Source of the DNA: Lactobacillus agrestimuris
GTDB lineage: Bacteria; Bacillota; Bacilli; Lactobacillales; Lactobacillaceae
Assembly: GCF_943193025.1 (NCBI RefSeq)
Contig: NZ_CALPCQ010000007.1
Span: 1-64,000 of the forward strand
Direction of reading: 5' to 3'
Length of the DNA stretch: 64,000 bases
The translations under genes and the position numbers were made by a program. This document shows, piece after piece, positions 48,301-53,218 of the stretch; within the stretch, counting starts at the first letter, position 1; each line of letters begins with the position of its first letter. A model generated the notes under the pieces. The model was given only the letters and a program-made list of their open reading frames with translations. It made no database searches and was not told the DNA's origin.

Positions 48301-48911
48301 CAGTAACAACTAATGAAGTTACAGGTGATACAGAATACGGTGAATGGAGCAAAGCAGACTTCCCAGACTTTGTACCAGATAAGATTGATGGTTATACTAC
48401 ATTAATTGATGGTAAAGAGGGAGAGTTGGTAGCTGCTGTGCCAGTGACATTTAAAGATGGTATGCCAGAAGATGGAGTAACTGTTTACGTAACTTATCGT
48501 GAAATACCAGTTATACCACCAACCAATCCAACTGAACCAAGTAGGCCGGATAAACCTACTGAGCCAAACAAACCGGGTGAGCCGGATAAGCCTACTGAGC
48601 CAAATAAACCAGGTAAGCCGGATAAGCCTATTAAGCCAACCAAGCCGGGTAAACCTAATGTAGAAAAACCATCGAAAGACCATAATTTTACAACTGGTCC
48701 TAGAGGTGGAGATCTTACAACCAGCCCTAGAGGCGGAGATAATCTTTCTCAAGCCGGCAATGGATCACAGCCAAAGGCTGTTAGTGGCAATAGTAAACAA
48801 GAATTACCACAAACTGGTAGCAAAGATAATAGTGCTTTATCTGCAATTTTAGGTTTAGGTAGTTTATTAGGTGCACTAATTTCTTTTTCTTGGTCTTCAA
48901 AGAAAAGATGA
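36366..48911 (+). CDS. giant LPXTG-anchored mucus-binding-type adhesin with six super-repeats
   Basis: A 4181-aa surface protein. A YSIRK-like signal (HFSFRKLNSGLLVSAAIGAF, about 23-42) ends near HAA53. A Ser/Asn/Glu/Lys linker follows to about 180, then about 980 non-repeated residues rich in short beta strands. From about residue 1168, six tandem units of 461, 463, 465, 470, 465 and 462 residues begin at VTRTI-like motifs (nt 39867, 41250, 42639, 44034, 45444, 46839; a seventh partial starts at 48225). Each has three parts: VTRTINYVD...YYTE; DLNKTITRTINV...NIYLNK; FTGTRTITY...YEKLD, the last including MucBP/Mub-B2-like sequence. A Pro/Lys wall-spanning stretch (about 4052-4109), LPQTG (4147-4151), hydrophobic helix and SSKKR complete a sortase substrate. 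AGGGGAA precedes ATG; ATG 36369 is also possible. Binding to mucus or host glycans is inferred. Confidence 0.93.
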   Translation: MMKRLSRKNTLEREKSTGQVRQHFSFRKLNSGLLVSAAIGAFLIFDNNTVHAATGLDEGSNDAVSAEENQNSESEKIQQKEVPLSGNNSQSKNDDIQNNKNESKKSVEDSAEQNQQVTSNVVKSSDLGKADNQVKNVNGDTVQSKETEDSAETNEVRVADLISGTTKEGKSLTNLKASLAQKSTSSLPTPTVSDDMYVSTSDGRAEMIINNNKVGNVEGKNNITLQLDTNGAGKYVITIPDGIYDIKTDPLDPNYGTKTVSLDGRTFTYDITYDGLVKIPITLTTKTNYAGEPTPLADIGETQKKITWSVDGVEQTPLTFTQTIKPEWNPQSPVRTNPDPTNVKGVPVNTNVTYTFKVNETPGVNSDGYASNIVNSAVNYGTTITIPVPDGFILDEAATKSLNGFTEQYKTTITQPNGKGTDIIIEVPKGAGKQYWNQENIPGYQLAGRYDIPQPEKDLIVSADKPITIVQKLGDGANAQTMEATVPSFTDTIIGKETSIPLGDFSPTIAEAYGGNNNILPVTKNDIVVNYFGFTNSTIFSYKDDMKIKVDFPDGLTVNKISTPHTSDNLPGTTSYAYTFTLTDGTTLSGTVAAGESVSVPEGGNIQSAVFTPNEVAIGAQTSALPANDLRSQNTSVNAFIAYGHANEKYQNGDAIPNGAQLETTVSISSTATGDKTWIAKQRQQVVLPENLTSYLNAFAWQGNTQSSQQNSGYISVTYGVNNTTTTLNIYEPIFYYVIPATTNVTSPLSLQVPNVNGDSTATPKVTSFLADDGRTVVKIDYTGTKYYFNAGMNANTEVALNNNADATNGSSPWDIYIVSSTTKLANTEYSDSTKNNFSTNSATNPFDTSWVQGNVNNLYHLGGGTWTIQQIAGITTAPMIKGNQNSDYTNQGTSNDKGSPKIDISVSVPNGLTSSVTNGNAYISVPQTSLGSGFDFELSGPATFEKYPGDVQAPYTVTYSDETFDLYSGSEPNADAFKTEDQVTDWSKIKTIKVSIPNLAPNATLGRIIIPGTDPTIAEDAQKNGYVQTSLYIPGFATYTNKGTKLPSISINGTAKITSRYSYVDQDGTTKTIDIPDLTYNLNDNQATMPTETQVLSNLTAADKALIPEGYVIGSVQLIGPTEKSWQTDAPMGTPEFGQQVKYYYNNAIVQYNLVKRYSAETSTKDVTRIINYVDKTTNTAMPTDLVKGQTQTVTLTQVAVKNDAGEIIGYNTTGTWNNGVYTPSTDANGQIKVDVTDAANSWMNVSNAKWAAVTNPDLTVDGYKGPFDSDGTAYPTVAGVAVNGTTTDSNITVYYTENTIDVPPTAPKNPGDPITGTNKDYPNGVSEDDLNKTITRTINVIDASGQSVGQEVQTVKYTRTATVNVVTGEVVKYTDWTAENSNWAAYAPTLKNGEGIQAILDANGQAYSNVTKDGDTLTGVGSYTVPTTDTKDNDETVNIYLNKVITLNGTRTITYKTYDHNNQLTDTTVDDSQKVTLSGSQTFDPVTNKVVYSFDQTSATYPSLKVPVKTGYYASTSDIAAKTVSINNSDPIHSILNDSVTVNYHSMGKLLQVDQDGTQIEGTIPVIYPNDPNDATKAGKVTVPAAPEGWVIVNIDDEKSFTPTDPGHDTKIYYEKLDKVSENEKQVTRTITYIDKDTGKAIPTSVVVPTNQKATQYQFEVRDTDGKLLGYNTQGTWDENGNYIPSTQKNRQIMVDTTDPAESWIVKPGTNFPESPNPDLKQYGYSGPFEADGTTPYPTINKVEVTGKTTNSEVKVYYTEDVITVPPTEPHQPGEPITGTKRNYPDGVSDSDLNKTITRTIKIVDADGNQVGDPIVQKVTYSRTAKVNVVTGHVDYEDWTSNKKNWDSYAPTLQTGEGIQTVTDGNGQPYSNLTKNGNVITGVGAQDITYSATDKDDQTVIIYLNKAVSFTGTRTITYSFYGKDGQKTSTENGEPQTVTVSGSQTFDPATNKVVYTFDNSSAIYPAVDAPVKTGYYASTSTISDDTVSINQTNPQNSDLNATANVNYYPMGEVIQVDRDGNQIPGTTPVTYPNNPDDSTKAGEVKVPKAPEGWVIVTPSDGDPFTPTDPGKDTTVVYERLNEVTENTKDVTRTINYVDKDANAPIPTNLAPTVTQIVTLTQFIVKDASGNVLGYNTSGTWEDGKYTPSTEDNGQIKVDTTDENQSWMNSTNAKWAAVTNPNLAIAGYSGPFEENGTTAYPTIAEEDVTGITENSTLTVYYTEDTVEVPPTEPHKPGEPIGNTHKQYPKGVEENDLNKTITRTINVYDANGNVVGDPVLQTVKYTRTATVNVVTGDVKYSDWTAENGKGNWDEYAPTLQTGEGIQSILENGQAYDHVTEDGDKLTGVDKFNVPAPDANTGDTIKDETVNIYLNKEVTFTGTRTITYITHEKDSQTSSTETKQNVTVSGSQSYDPTTDKVVYTFEDPSATYSKVDTPVKAGYYASASQVGEETKTISETSPQDSDLNATATVDYYPMGEVIQVDGDGNPIPGTTPMPYPNDPDNPTKAGKVTVPPAPEGWVIVTPSDGDPFIPTDPGKDKKIVYEKLDQVTENTKEVTRTINYVDKTTGEAMPTNLAPTVTQTVTLTQSIVKDASGKIIGYNTSGTWEDGKYTPSKEDNGQIKVDTTDEAKSWMNGSNKNFDEVTNPNLTVDGYSGPFEENGNNYPTVVEMTVDGETPDKTLITIYYTENTVTVPPDKPIVPGDDGKIPNIPGTKIPYPNGVSDSDLNKTITRTINVYDTDGKLVGTSVVQEVKYSRIATVNVVTGKVTYTDWIAENDKDNWDEYAPQLQTGEGIQTITDASGKTYTNVTTNGDNKLTGVGAQDISNTATAKDNDETVNIYLNKEVTFTGTRTITYNTYDHDNKLIDSKDSLQHVSITGIQTYDPAKKQVVYTFDIPSATYSTEKVPVKDGYYASANEVASKTVTIDSSDPVHSNLNDRATVNYYPMGQLIQVDGDGNQIPGTTSVTYPNDPSDPTKAGKVTVPHTPEGWVIVTPSDGNPITPANPGLNTKIYYEKLDDAVPAYRTINRTITYVDLNTGMAMPSDVISPVIQRVTLTQYAVKDASGKVLGYNTSGTWEANGKYVPSKEANGQIKVDTTNENESWMNGSGANFEKVINKSLTVDGYSGPFEENGKTPYSEVSEEKVTGKTTNSEVFVYYTEDTVLVPPTDPKVPSDKIPNTNIPYPKGVSESDLNKSITRSINVYDASGRLVGTPVIQTVKYSRSATVNVVTGEVTYTDWSADKDSNGNWNSYTPQLQTGEGIQEVTDGKGQTYANVTRDGNKITGIGEQAIAFTATDKDDQTVNIYLNKEVSFTGTRTITYNTYDLDNKLIESKDSSQPISITGSQTYDPTKKQIVYTFINPNATYPSVKVPVKDGYYASANEVESKTVTIDSSDPVHSKLNDHVTVNYHPMGEVIQVDGDGNPIPGTTPVPYPNDPDNPTKAGKVTVPPAPEGWVIVTPSDGDPFIPTDPGVDKKVIYERIDDVVPNTKQITRTINYVDQTSGKSMPTNLVSTVIQKATLTQYVVKDASGKVLGYNTSGTWIDGKYTPSKETNGQIKVDTTNEADSWMNGSAEKFGEVTNPNLSVDGYDGPFTKKGSDYQTIDEEAVTGTTESSTVTVYYTEATVEVPPTSPQTPGNPIEGTNKDYPDGVKDSDLNKTITRTINVYDANGNVIGKSVVQTVKYSRSATVNVVTGEVTYTDWAADKDSNGNWNSYAPQLQTGEGIQEVTDDKGQTYVNVTRDGNKITGIGEQAIAFTATDKDDQTVNIYLNKVISFTGTRTITYITHEKDGQTSSTETKQNVTVSGIQSYDPATGKVVYTFENPSATYGVVNVPVKDGYYASAGQVDKDTVEINETNPQDSDLNAQATVDYYPMGNVIQVDGDGNPIPGTTPTPYPNDPTDPTKPGKVPVPPTPKGWKIVTSVDGGSIIPDKPGEDTPIKYEPIIDETTESKEVTRKIVVTTPDGKTKTITQTATVTRTVTTNEVTGDTEYGEWSKADFPDFVPDKIDGYTTLIDGKEGELVAAVPVTFKDGMPEDGVTVYVTYREIPVIPPTNPTEPSRPDKPTEPNKPGEPDKPTEPNKPGKPDKPIKPTKPGKPNVEKPSKDHNFTTGPRGGDLTTSPRGGDNLSQAGNGSQPKAVSGNSKQELPQTGSKDNSALSAILGLGSLLGALISFSWSSKKR
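39867..48224 (+). repeat. six tandem ~1.39-kb coding repeats inside the adhesin gene
   Basis: Unit lengths are 1383, 1389, 1395, 1410, 1395 and 1386 bases, all multiples of three, so gain or loss of units keeps the frame. Identity is patchy. Blocks 46070-46290 and 47460-47680 (units 5 and 6), 43505-43670 and 47700-47865 (units 3 and 6), and 43800-43970 and 46605-46775 (units 3 and 5) are nearly identical, while other parts are clearly diverged. Confidence 0.9.
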
Positions 48912-48937
48912 AAAATAATCATTAAGATTATTCAATG

Positions 48938-48970
48938 AAAAAGGGGTTCTCGAAAGAGAACTCCTTTTTT
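48938..48970 (+). terminator. adhesin gene terminator
   Basis: GGGGTTCTC, GAAA loop, GAGAACTCC with flanking A and T tracts. It is about 25 bases after the adhesin stop. Confidence 0.8.
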
Positions 48971-48978
48971 GCTACAAA

Positions 48979-49019
48979 AAACCCCTGAAAAGCTTACAAA
49001 CTTTTCAGGGGTTCTTTTT
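48979..49019. terminator. terminator of the ABC-F gene (possibly bidirectional)
   Basis: AACCCCTGAAAAG and CTTTTCAGGGGTT form a perfect 13-bp stem around CTTACAAA, with A and T runs on both sides; it ends the minus-strand ABC-F gene. Confidence 0.8.
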
Positions 49020-50950
49020 TATTCAAATTTATCTAATTCTTCAATTGCTTTTTCCCAATCACTATTTGCTTGATCAAGCTTATTCTGTACTTCAGTTAAA
49101 TCTTCTTGTAAAGGACCTAGTTTTTCAAAAGAAGCAGCGATTTCTGGATTAGCCATTTCAGTTTGAATTTTTTCTTCTTGTTTTTCTAATTCTTCGATTT
49201 TCTTTTCAGCGTTATCAATTGCTCTTTGTAATTTTCTCTTTTGTGAATCATGCTGTTTTTGTTCTTGGTAAGAAAGTTTTTGCTCGCTGACTTGTTTAAC
49301 TGGTTCAGCTTCTTGAATATTATCTCCAGGTTGTCCAGGAGTTAAACCGGCCTCTTGCTTAGCTTTTTCATCAAGATAGTATGAATAGTTTCCTTCATAA
49401 ATTTTGGCATGACCATCACGAACAGAAACAATCTTATTAGCTAATTGATTAATAAAGTAACGGTCGTGAGATACGAAAAGCAAGGTTCCGTCATAATCTT
49501 TTAAGGCCTTTTCAAGGACTTCTTTAGCTTCAATATCTAAGTGGTTAGTCGGTTCGTCCATTAATAAGAAGTTATCGTGTTCCAGTGAAAGAACAGTTAA
49601 GGTCAAACGAGCTTTTTGACCACCTGAAAGTTGTCCAACAGTCTTATCAATATCCTTTGCAGTAAAAAGAAAACTTGCTAAGATTGACCGAACGTCACGT
49701 TCAGGCATAGTCTTATGACGATCCCATACGGTATCAAGAACTGTTTGGCTCGGATCAAGTCTTTGCAGTTCTTGATCGTAATAACCAATATCAAGAGATG
49801 CACCATATTTAATACTGCCGGCTTTTGGTTTAAGCTGTTTCATCACAGTTTTTAGAAGAGTAGACTTACCAATTCCGTTTGGCCCAATGATCGCAACACG
49901 ATCGCCCTTATTGATTTGGAAAGAGATATCCTCCACCATAGTCTTTTCAGGATAGCCAATTGATAGATCGTTTAAAATTAAAACTTCTTTTCCTGAAGGT
50001 CGTTCACTGTTGAAATGAATTTTAACCTTACTTTGGGACTTAGGTGGTTTAATTCGATCTAACTTATCCAGCTTCTTTTGACGACTTTGTGCACGCTTAG
50101 TAGTTGATGCACGAACCAAGTTCTTTTGGATAAATTCCTCTTCTTTTTTGATTTCTTCTTGTTGCTTTTCATAAGCAGCCTCTTGTTGACGATCACGAAG
50201 TTCACGTTCAGCTTGGTATTGAGAATAATTTCCTTTGAACTGAGTTAATTTTCCAAATTGTAATTCAAAAATTTGAGTTGCTAAATGATCTAAGAAATAT
50301 TGGTCGTGAGATACTACTAAAATAGCACCATCATAATTCTTAAGAAAGCCTTCAAGCCAATCTAAAGTATCCATATCTAGATAGTTGGTCGGTTCGTCAA
50401 GAAGTAATAGAGGTGGCTTTTTAAGCAGTAATTTAACAAAAGCTAAACGGGTTTTTTCACCACCGGATAAACTACCGATTTTCTTCTGCCAAGTTTCTTC
50501 ACCAAATTTGAACCCATTCAATATACTTTTGATATCAGATTGGTAAGTATAGCCACCGTCTTGTTCAAAAGCAAACTGCATTTGGTCATAACGCTTAAGT
50601 AAATCTTGATCAGTTGGATTTTCGGCGATTTCTTCCTGCATAGCAGTTAATTTTTTACCCCTATTAATTAAAGGAGCAAAGACATCTTCCATTTCATCCC
50701 AAATGCTTTTTTCTTCATTTAAAGCATTTTCCTGAGCGATATAACCAACATCGATTCCTTTATTGACAATAAATTCACCACGTGTAGCTTCTTGTTGGCC
50801 AGTCATAATTTTAAGCAGGGTGGTTTTACCAACTCCGTTTGCTCCAACTAAGCCGATTCGTGCATTTGAATCTATTGAAAAGTTAACATTTTTAAATAAA
50901 GTATTGGCACCAAATTGTTGTTCTAAATCGTGCCCTTGTGCAATAATCAT
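49019..50950 (-). CDS. ABC-F family ATPase (YdiF-like)
   Basis: A 643-aa soluble protein with two ABC domains and no membrane segments. First domain: GANGVGKTT (about 35-43) and LSGGEKTRLAF (about 160); second: GPNGIGKST (about 354) and LSGGQKARLTL. The linker between them is Lys/Glu-rich (EEIKKEEEFIQKNLVRASTTKRAQSRQKKLDKL). The C-terminal region from about 570 is a coiled coil, as in Uup/YdiF types. ABC-F proteins act on the ribosome E site, relieving stalls or giving antibiotic resistance; which applies is unknown. In B. subtilis ydiF is near tsaD and rex, as here apart from the adhesin. Confidence 0.9.
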   Translation of the reverse strand: MIIAQGHDLEQQFGANTLFKNVNFSIDSNARIGLVGANGVGKTTLLKIMTGQQEATRGEFIVNKGIDVGYIAQENALNEEKSIWDEMEDVFAPLINRGKKLTAMQEEIAENPTDQDLLKRYDQMQFAFEQDGGYTYQSDIKSILNGFKFGEETWQKKIGSLSGGEKTRLAFVKLLLKKPPLLLLDEPTNYLDMDTLDWLEGFLKNYDGAILVVSHDQYFLDHLATQIFELQFGKLTQFKGNYSQYQAERELRDRQQEAAYEKQQEEIKKEEEFIQKNLVRASTTKRAQSRQKKLDKLDRIKPPKSQSKVKIHFNSERPSGKEVLILNDLSIGYPEKTMVEDISFQINKGDRVAIIGPNGIGKSTLLKTVMKQLKPKAGSIKYGASLDIGYYDQELQRLDPSQTVLDTVWDRHKTMPERDVRSILASFLFTAKDIDKTVGQLSGGQKARLTLTVLSLEHDNFLLMDEPTNHLDIEAKEVLEKALKDYDGTLLFVSHDRYFINQLANKIVSVRDGHAKIYEGNYSYYLDEKAKQEAGLTPGQPGDNIQEAEPVKQVSEQKLSYQEQKQHDSQKRKLQRAIDNAEKKIEELEKQEEKIQTEMANPEIAASFEKLGPLQEDLTEVQNKLDQANSDWEKAIEELDKFE

Positions 50951-51037
50951 AATTTTTTCACCTAAAAATATTTTAACATACTGTATTTATAGTTTAAAAA
51001 ACCAATTTATTGCAATTTTTAATGAAAATCAAGTCCT

Positions 51038-51108
51038 TTGTGAAAAAATTACTTGCAAATAGCTTTATAATATAGTTATGATATATATACTTGCTTAAAG
51101 ATTCACAA
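51038..51108 (+). promoter_or_regulatory. rex promoter region with possible Rex half-sites
   Basis: TTGCAA (51053-51058), 18 bases, TATGAT (51077-51082) is the best promoter candidate. TTGTGAA (51038-51044) and TTCACAA (51102-51108), the two perfect halves of the Rex consensus TTGTGAA-N4-TTCACAA, flank it. Neither is paired with a good second half at 4 bases (TTACTTG; TTGCTTA), so autoregulation is only suggested. Confidence 0.4.
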
Positions 51109-51137
51109 ACATCCGTAATATTGGGGGCATATGATTT

Positions 51138-51785
51138 ATGAATAAAATTAAGATACCGAAGGCAACGGCCAAAAGATTGCCGCTTTATTATCGTTACTTA
51201 TTAATATTAAGTGAGGAAGGTAAAGCAAAGGTTTCATCTACGGAATTAGCTGAAGCAGTTCAAGTAGATAGTGCATCAATTAGAAGAGATTTTTCATATT
51301 TTGGCGCCTTAGGTAAACGTGGATATGGATATGATGTTAAAAATTTGTTGATGTTCTTCAAGAAAATTTTAAACCAAGATACATTAACTAATGTGGCACT
51401 TGTTGGTGTAGGTAATTTAGGACGTGCGCTTTTGAACTACAACTTCAAGCGTAGTAATAATATTAGAATTTCATGCGCTTTTGATATTAATAAAGAAATT
51501 ACTGGTCGTATTCTTAGTGGTGTTCCGGTTTACGATATGGAAGAGCTCAAGAAGCAATTAAGTGACCAACAAATTTCAATTGCAATTTTGACAGTTCCAT
51601 CAAGCTCAGCTCAGCGAACAACTGATGAAATGGTTGAAGCTGGCATTAAGGGGATTTTGAACTTTACGCCGATTAGATTATCTGCACCATCAAGTGTACG
51701 TGTGCAAAACGTTGATTTGGCAACAGAATTGCAAACATTGATCTATTTCTTAGATTCAGATAAGGCGAAAGATGAAGAGTTATAA
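51138..51785 (+). CDS. rex: redox-sensing transcriptional repressor Rex
   Basis: A 215-aa dimeric repressor sensing NADH/NAD+. N-terminal winged helix ([51 protein letters not shown]-type sequence, residues 5-56) and Rossmann domain with [18 protein letters not shown] (about 86-103). C-terminal swapped helix [20 protein letters not shown] at 51122-51126 is the ribosome site. Typical targets are fermentation and NADH-recycling genes. Next to the ABC-F gene as in B. subtilis. Confidence 0.95.
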   Translation: MNKIKIPKATAKRLPLYYRYLLILSEEGKAKVSSTELAEAVQVDSASIRRDFSYFGALGKRGYGYDVKNLLMFFKKILNQDTLTNVALVGVGNLGRALLNYNFKRSNNIRISCAFDINKEITGRILSGVPVYDMEELKKQLSDQQISIAILTVPSSSAQRTTDEMVEAGIKGILNFTPIRLSAPSSVRVQNVDLATELQTLIYFLDSDKAKDEEL

Positions 51786-51789
51786 TTAT

Positions 51790-51818
51790 AAGCGACTACA
51801 TTAAGTAGTCGCTTTTTT
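51790..51818 (+). terminator. rex terminator
   Basis: AAGCGACTAC, loop ATTAA, GTAGTCGCTT, then T4. Its T tract runs into the first LytTR-type half-site. Confidence 0.85.
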
Positions 51819-51848
51819 ACCACTTAGAGTTAAAAATTTACCACTTGG
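51816..51848 (+). promoter_or_regulatory. direct repeat with LytTR-operator geometry
   Basis: TTTACCACTT occurs at 51816-51825 and again at 51837-51846, start to start 21 bases, two helical turns. As 9-mers these are ACCACTTAG (51819-51827) and ACCACTTGG (51840-51848) with a 12-base spacer. LytTR regulators typically bind two short direct repeats about 21 bases apart just upstream of a promoter; the regulator encoded 70 bases downstream is of that class. Autoregulation is inferred. Confidence 0.65.
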
Positions 51849-51863
51849 TTATCTCAGATAGTT

Positions 51864-51892
51864 TTTAGTCGAAATTCTTGCTTTAATATAAT
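51864..51892 (+). promoter_or_regulatory. promoter of the LytTR-LiaF-like operon
   Basis: TTTAGT (51864-51869), 17 bases, TATAAT (51887-51892). The weak -35 with a perfect -10 and a direct repeat 15 bases upstream is the usual design of an activator-dependent promoter. Confidence 0.6.
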
Positions 51893-51916
51893 TAGGTTAA
51901 GAAAGGAGGAATAAGC

Positions 51917-52372
51917 TTGAAGGTTAAATTAGAAATTGATCCAGATCAAGAAGATTTAGAAGTAAAAATTTCTGCTCCTAAAATGACTGAAGAAGTTGAA
52001 CGCTTATATCAGCTTTTAAAAAAAGAAAAGAAACTTGATCAAATTGAAGCATTTAAAGACAATATTTCTTACTATTTAAATTTAAGCGATATCCTCTTTT
52101 TCGAAACTGACAGTAAAGTGGTCATGGCACATACTAGGACTGATTCTTATCAAGTTAAATACAAGTTATATGAATTAGAAGACATTTTGGGTGGAGATTT
52201 CATGCGAGTTTCTAAATCTACTATTTTAAATTTGAAGCAAATATATGCTTTAACTAGATCAATCTCAAATTGTCAGATAAAGTTTCAGGATTCATATAAG
52301 ACAGTATATGTTTCTAGACATTATTATCGCGAATTGCGTAATCGCTTAGAAGAAAGAAGACGACTATCATGA
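51917..52372 (+). CDS. LytTR-domain transcriptional regulator (no receiver domain)
   Basis: A 151-aa DNA-binding protein. Residues 1-45 are a short variable helix region rich in charged residues; residues 46-150 are a LytTR domain (DNISYYLNLSDILFFETDSKVV, then DFMRVSKSTILNLKQIYAL and CQIKFQDSYKTVYVSRHYYREL). There is no response-regulator receiver domain, so it is not a two-component partner. It is TTG-started after AAAGGAGG. It overlaps the next gene by 4 bases (ATGA), resembling LytTR regulator plus membrane inhibitor pairs of streptococci (HdrRM, BrsRM). Confidence 0.87.
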   Translation: MKVKLEIDPDQEDLEVKISAPKMTEEVERLYQLLKKEKKLDQIEAFKDNISYYLNLSDILFFETDSKVVMAHTRTDSYQVKYKLYELEDILGGDFMRVSKSTILNLKQIYALTRSISNCQIKFQDSYKTVYVSRHYYRELRNRLEERRRLS

Positions 52373-53109
52373 GAAATAAAGTATCTCGAGTATTTTGGGG
52401 CATATTTTTTATTGCCTGTGCTAGCTTTGTAGTTTTAAATCAAATGGGCATGTGGACCTATAAATTAGGCTTTTGGTCTATTGTTGGAACCATCATTTTT
52501 TCACTTAGTTTAATTGATGGAATTATTAATCGCAGAATTACTGAATGGGTATTTTCAATTGCGTTCTTACTGATGATTTTTGCACAACCGTTGAAGATAA
52601 CTAGATTAGTTCCTTGGACAATTTTATTTGCGGCAGTTTTAATTTCGATTGGGCTTTCAATTATCTTTCGCAATCGATTTCATACGATCGTTTATGCAAA
52701 TAAAAAGATTAAGAACTTTAGGGAAAAAAGAGAAAATTTATCAAATAATATCTTTACTGAGACGGTAAGTAATGACAACGGTGCGCATGTGGTAATTGAT
52801 CAATCTTTATCAGATGCATCCCGCTATATTCATTCAAAAGAATTAGAAACAATCGCAGTTAATGCAAAAATGGGGGATATCAATATTTATCTTGATGATG
52901 CTGAAGCTCTGGGCGATGTTGTCACAATGACTTTAAATGTGACTATGACGGAGATTAATATCTATCTTCCTTCAACTTGGGGAATTGAAAACAACATCAA
53001 TCCCATGATGTCATCCCTTGAAACTAAAGGATTATCTAATGGCGGTGGACCTAAGTTGATTATTCAGGGCAGAGCCAATATGAGTAGTGTAAATATTAAT
53101 TATATCTAG
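52369..53109 (+). CDS. LiaF-like membrane protein, probable partner of the LytTR regulator
   Basis: A 246-aa protein with four predicted spans (VFWGIFFIACASFVVLNQM, FWSIVGTIIFSLSLIDGI, WVFSIAFLLMIFAQPL, WTILFAAVLISIGLSIIF, about 8-100). A soluble C-terminal domain follows from about 135 (VVIDQSLSDASRYIHSKELETIAVNAKMGDINIYLD...MTEINIYLPSTWGIENN). The C-terminal beta-rich part resembles the LiaF/DUF2154 domain of envelope-stress sensors. Translational coupling with the regulator suggests the membrane protein controls it, by analogy with HdrM/BrsM or LiaF. The stimulus is unknown. Confidence 0.8.
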   Translation: MRNKVSRVFWGIFFIACASFVVLNQMGMWTYKLGFWSIVGTIIFSLSLIDGIINRRITEWVFSIAFLLMIFAQPLKITRLVPWTILFAAVLISIGLSIIFRNRFHTIVYANKKIKNFREKRENLSNNIFTETVSNDNGAHVVIDQSLSDASRYIHSKELETIAVNAKMGDINIYLDDAEALGDVVTMTLNVTMTEINIYLPSTWGIENNINPMMSSLETKGLSNGGGPKLIIQGRANMSSVNINYI

Positions 53110-53110
53110 G

Positions 53111-53143
53111 AAAGTAAAGCCGAATTTAGCGGCTTTACTTTTG
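53111..53143 (+). terminator. terminator of the LytTR-LiaF-like operon
   Basis: AAAGTAAAGCCG and CGGCTTTACTTT form a perfect 12-bp stem around AATTTAG, then T. It separates this operon from the bacteriocin gene, which therefore needs read-through or its own promoter. Confidence 0.85.
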
Positions 53144-53218
53144 TTTTATGCGTGTAAATCATTTAGAATGAAAATAGATTATGATTTTGAATGAGAAAAT
53201 TAGAAAGCATGTTGAATT

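Noticed and set aside
50763-51062. Plus-strand 99-aa ORF across the ABC-F start
   Set aside because: It is antisense to the ABC-F N-terminus and carries no recognisable protein features.
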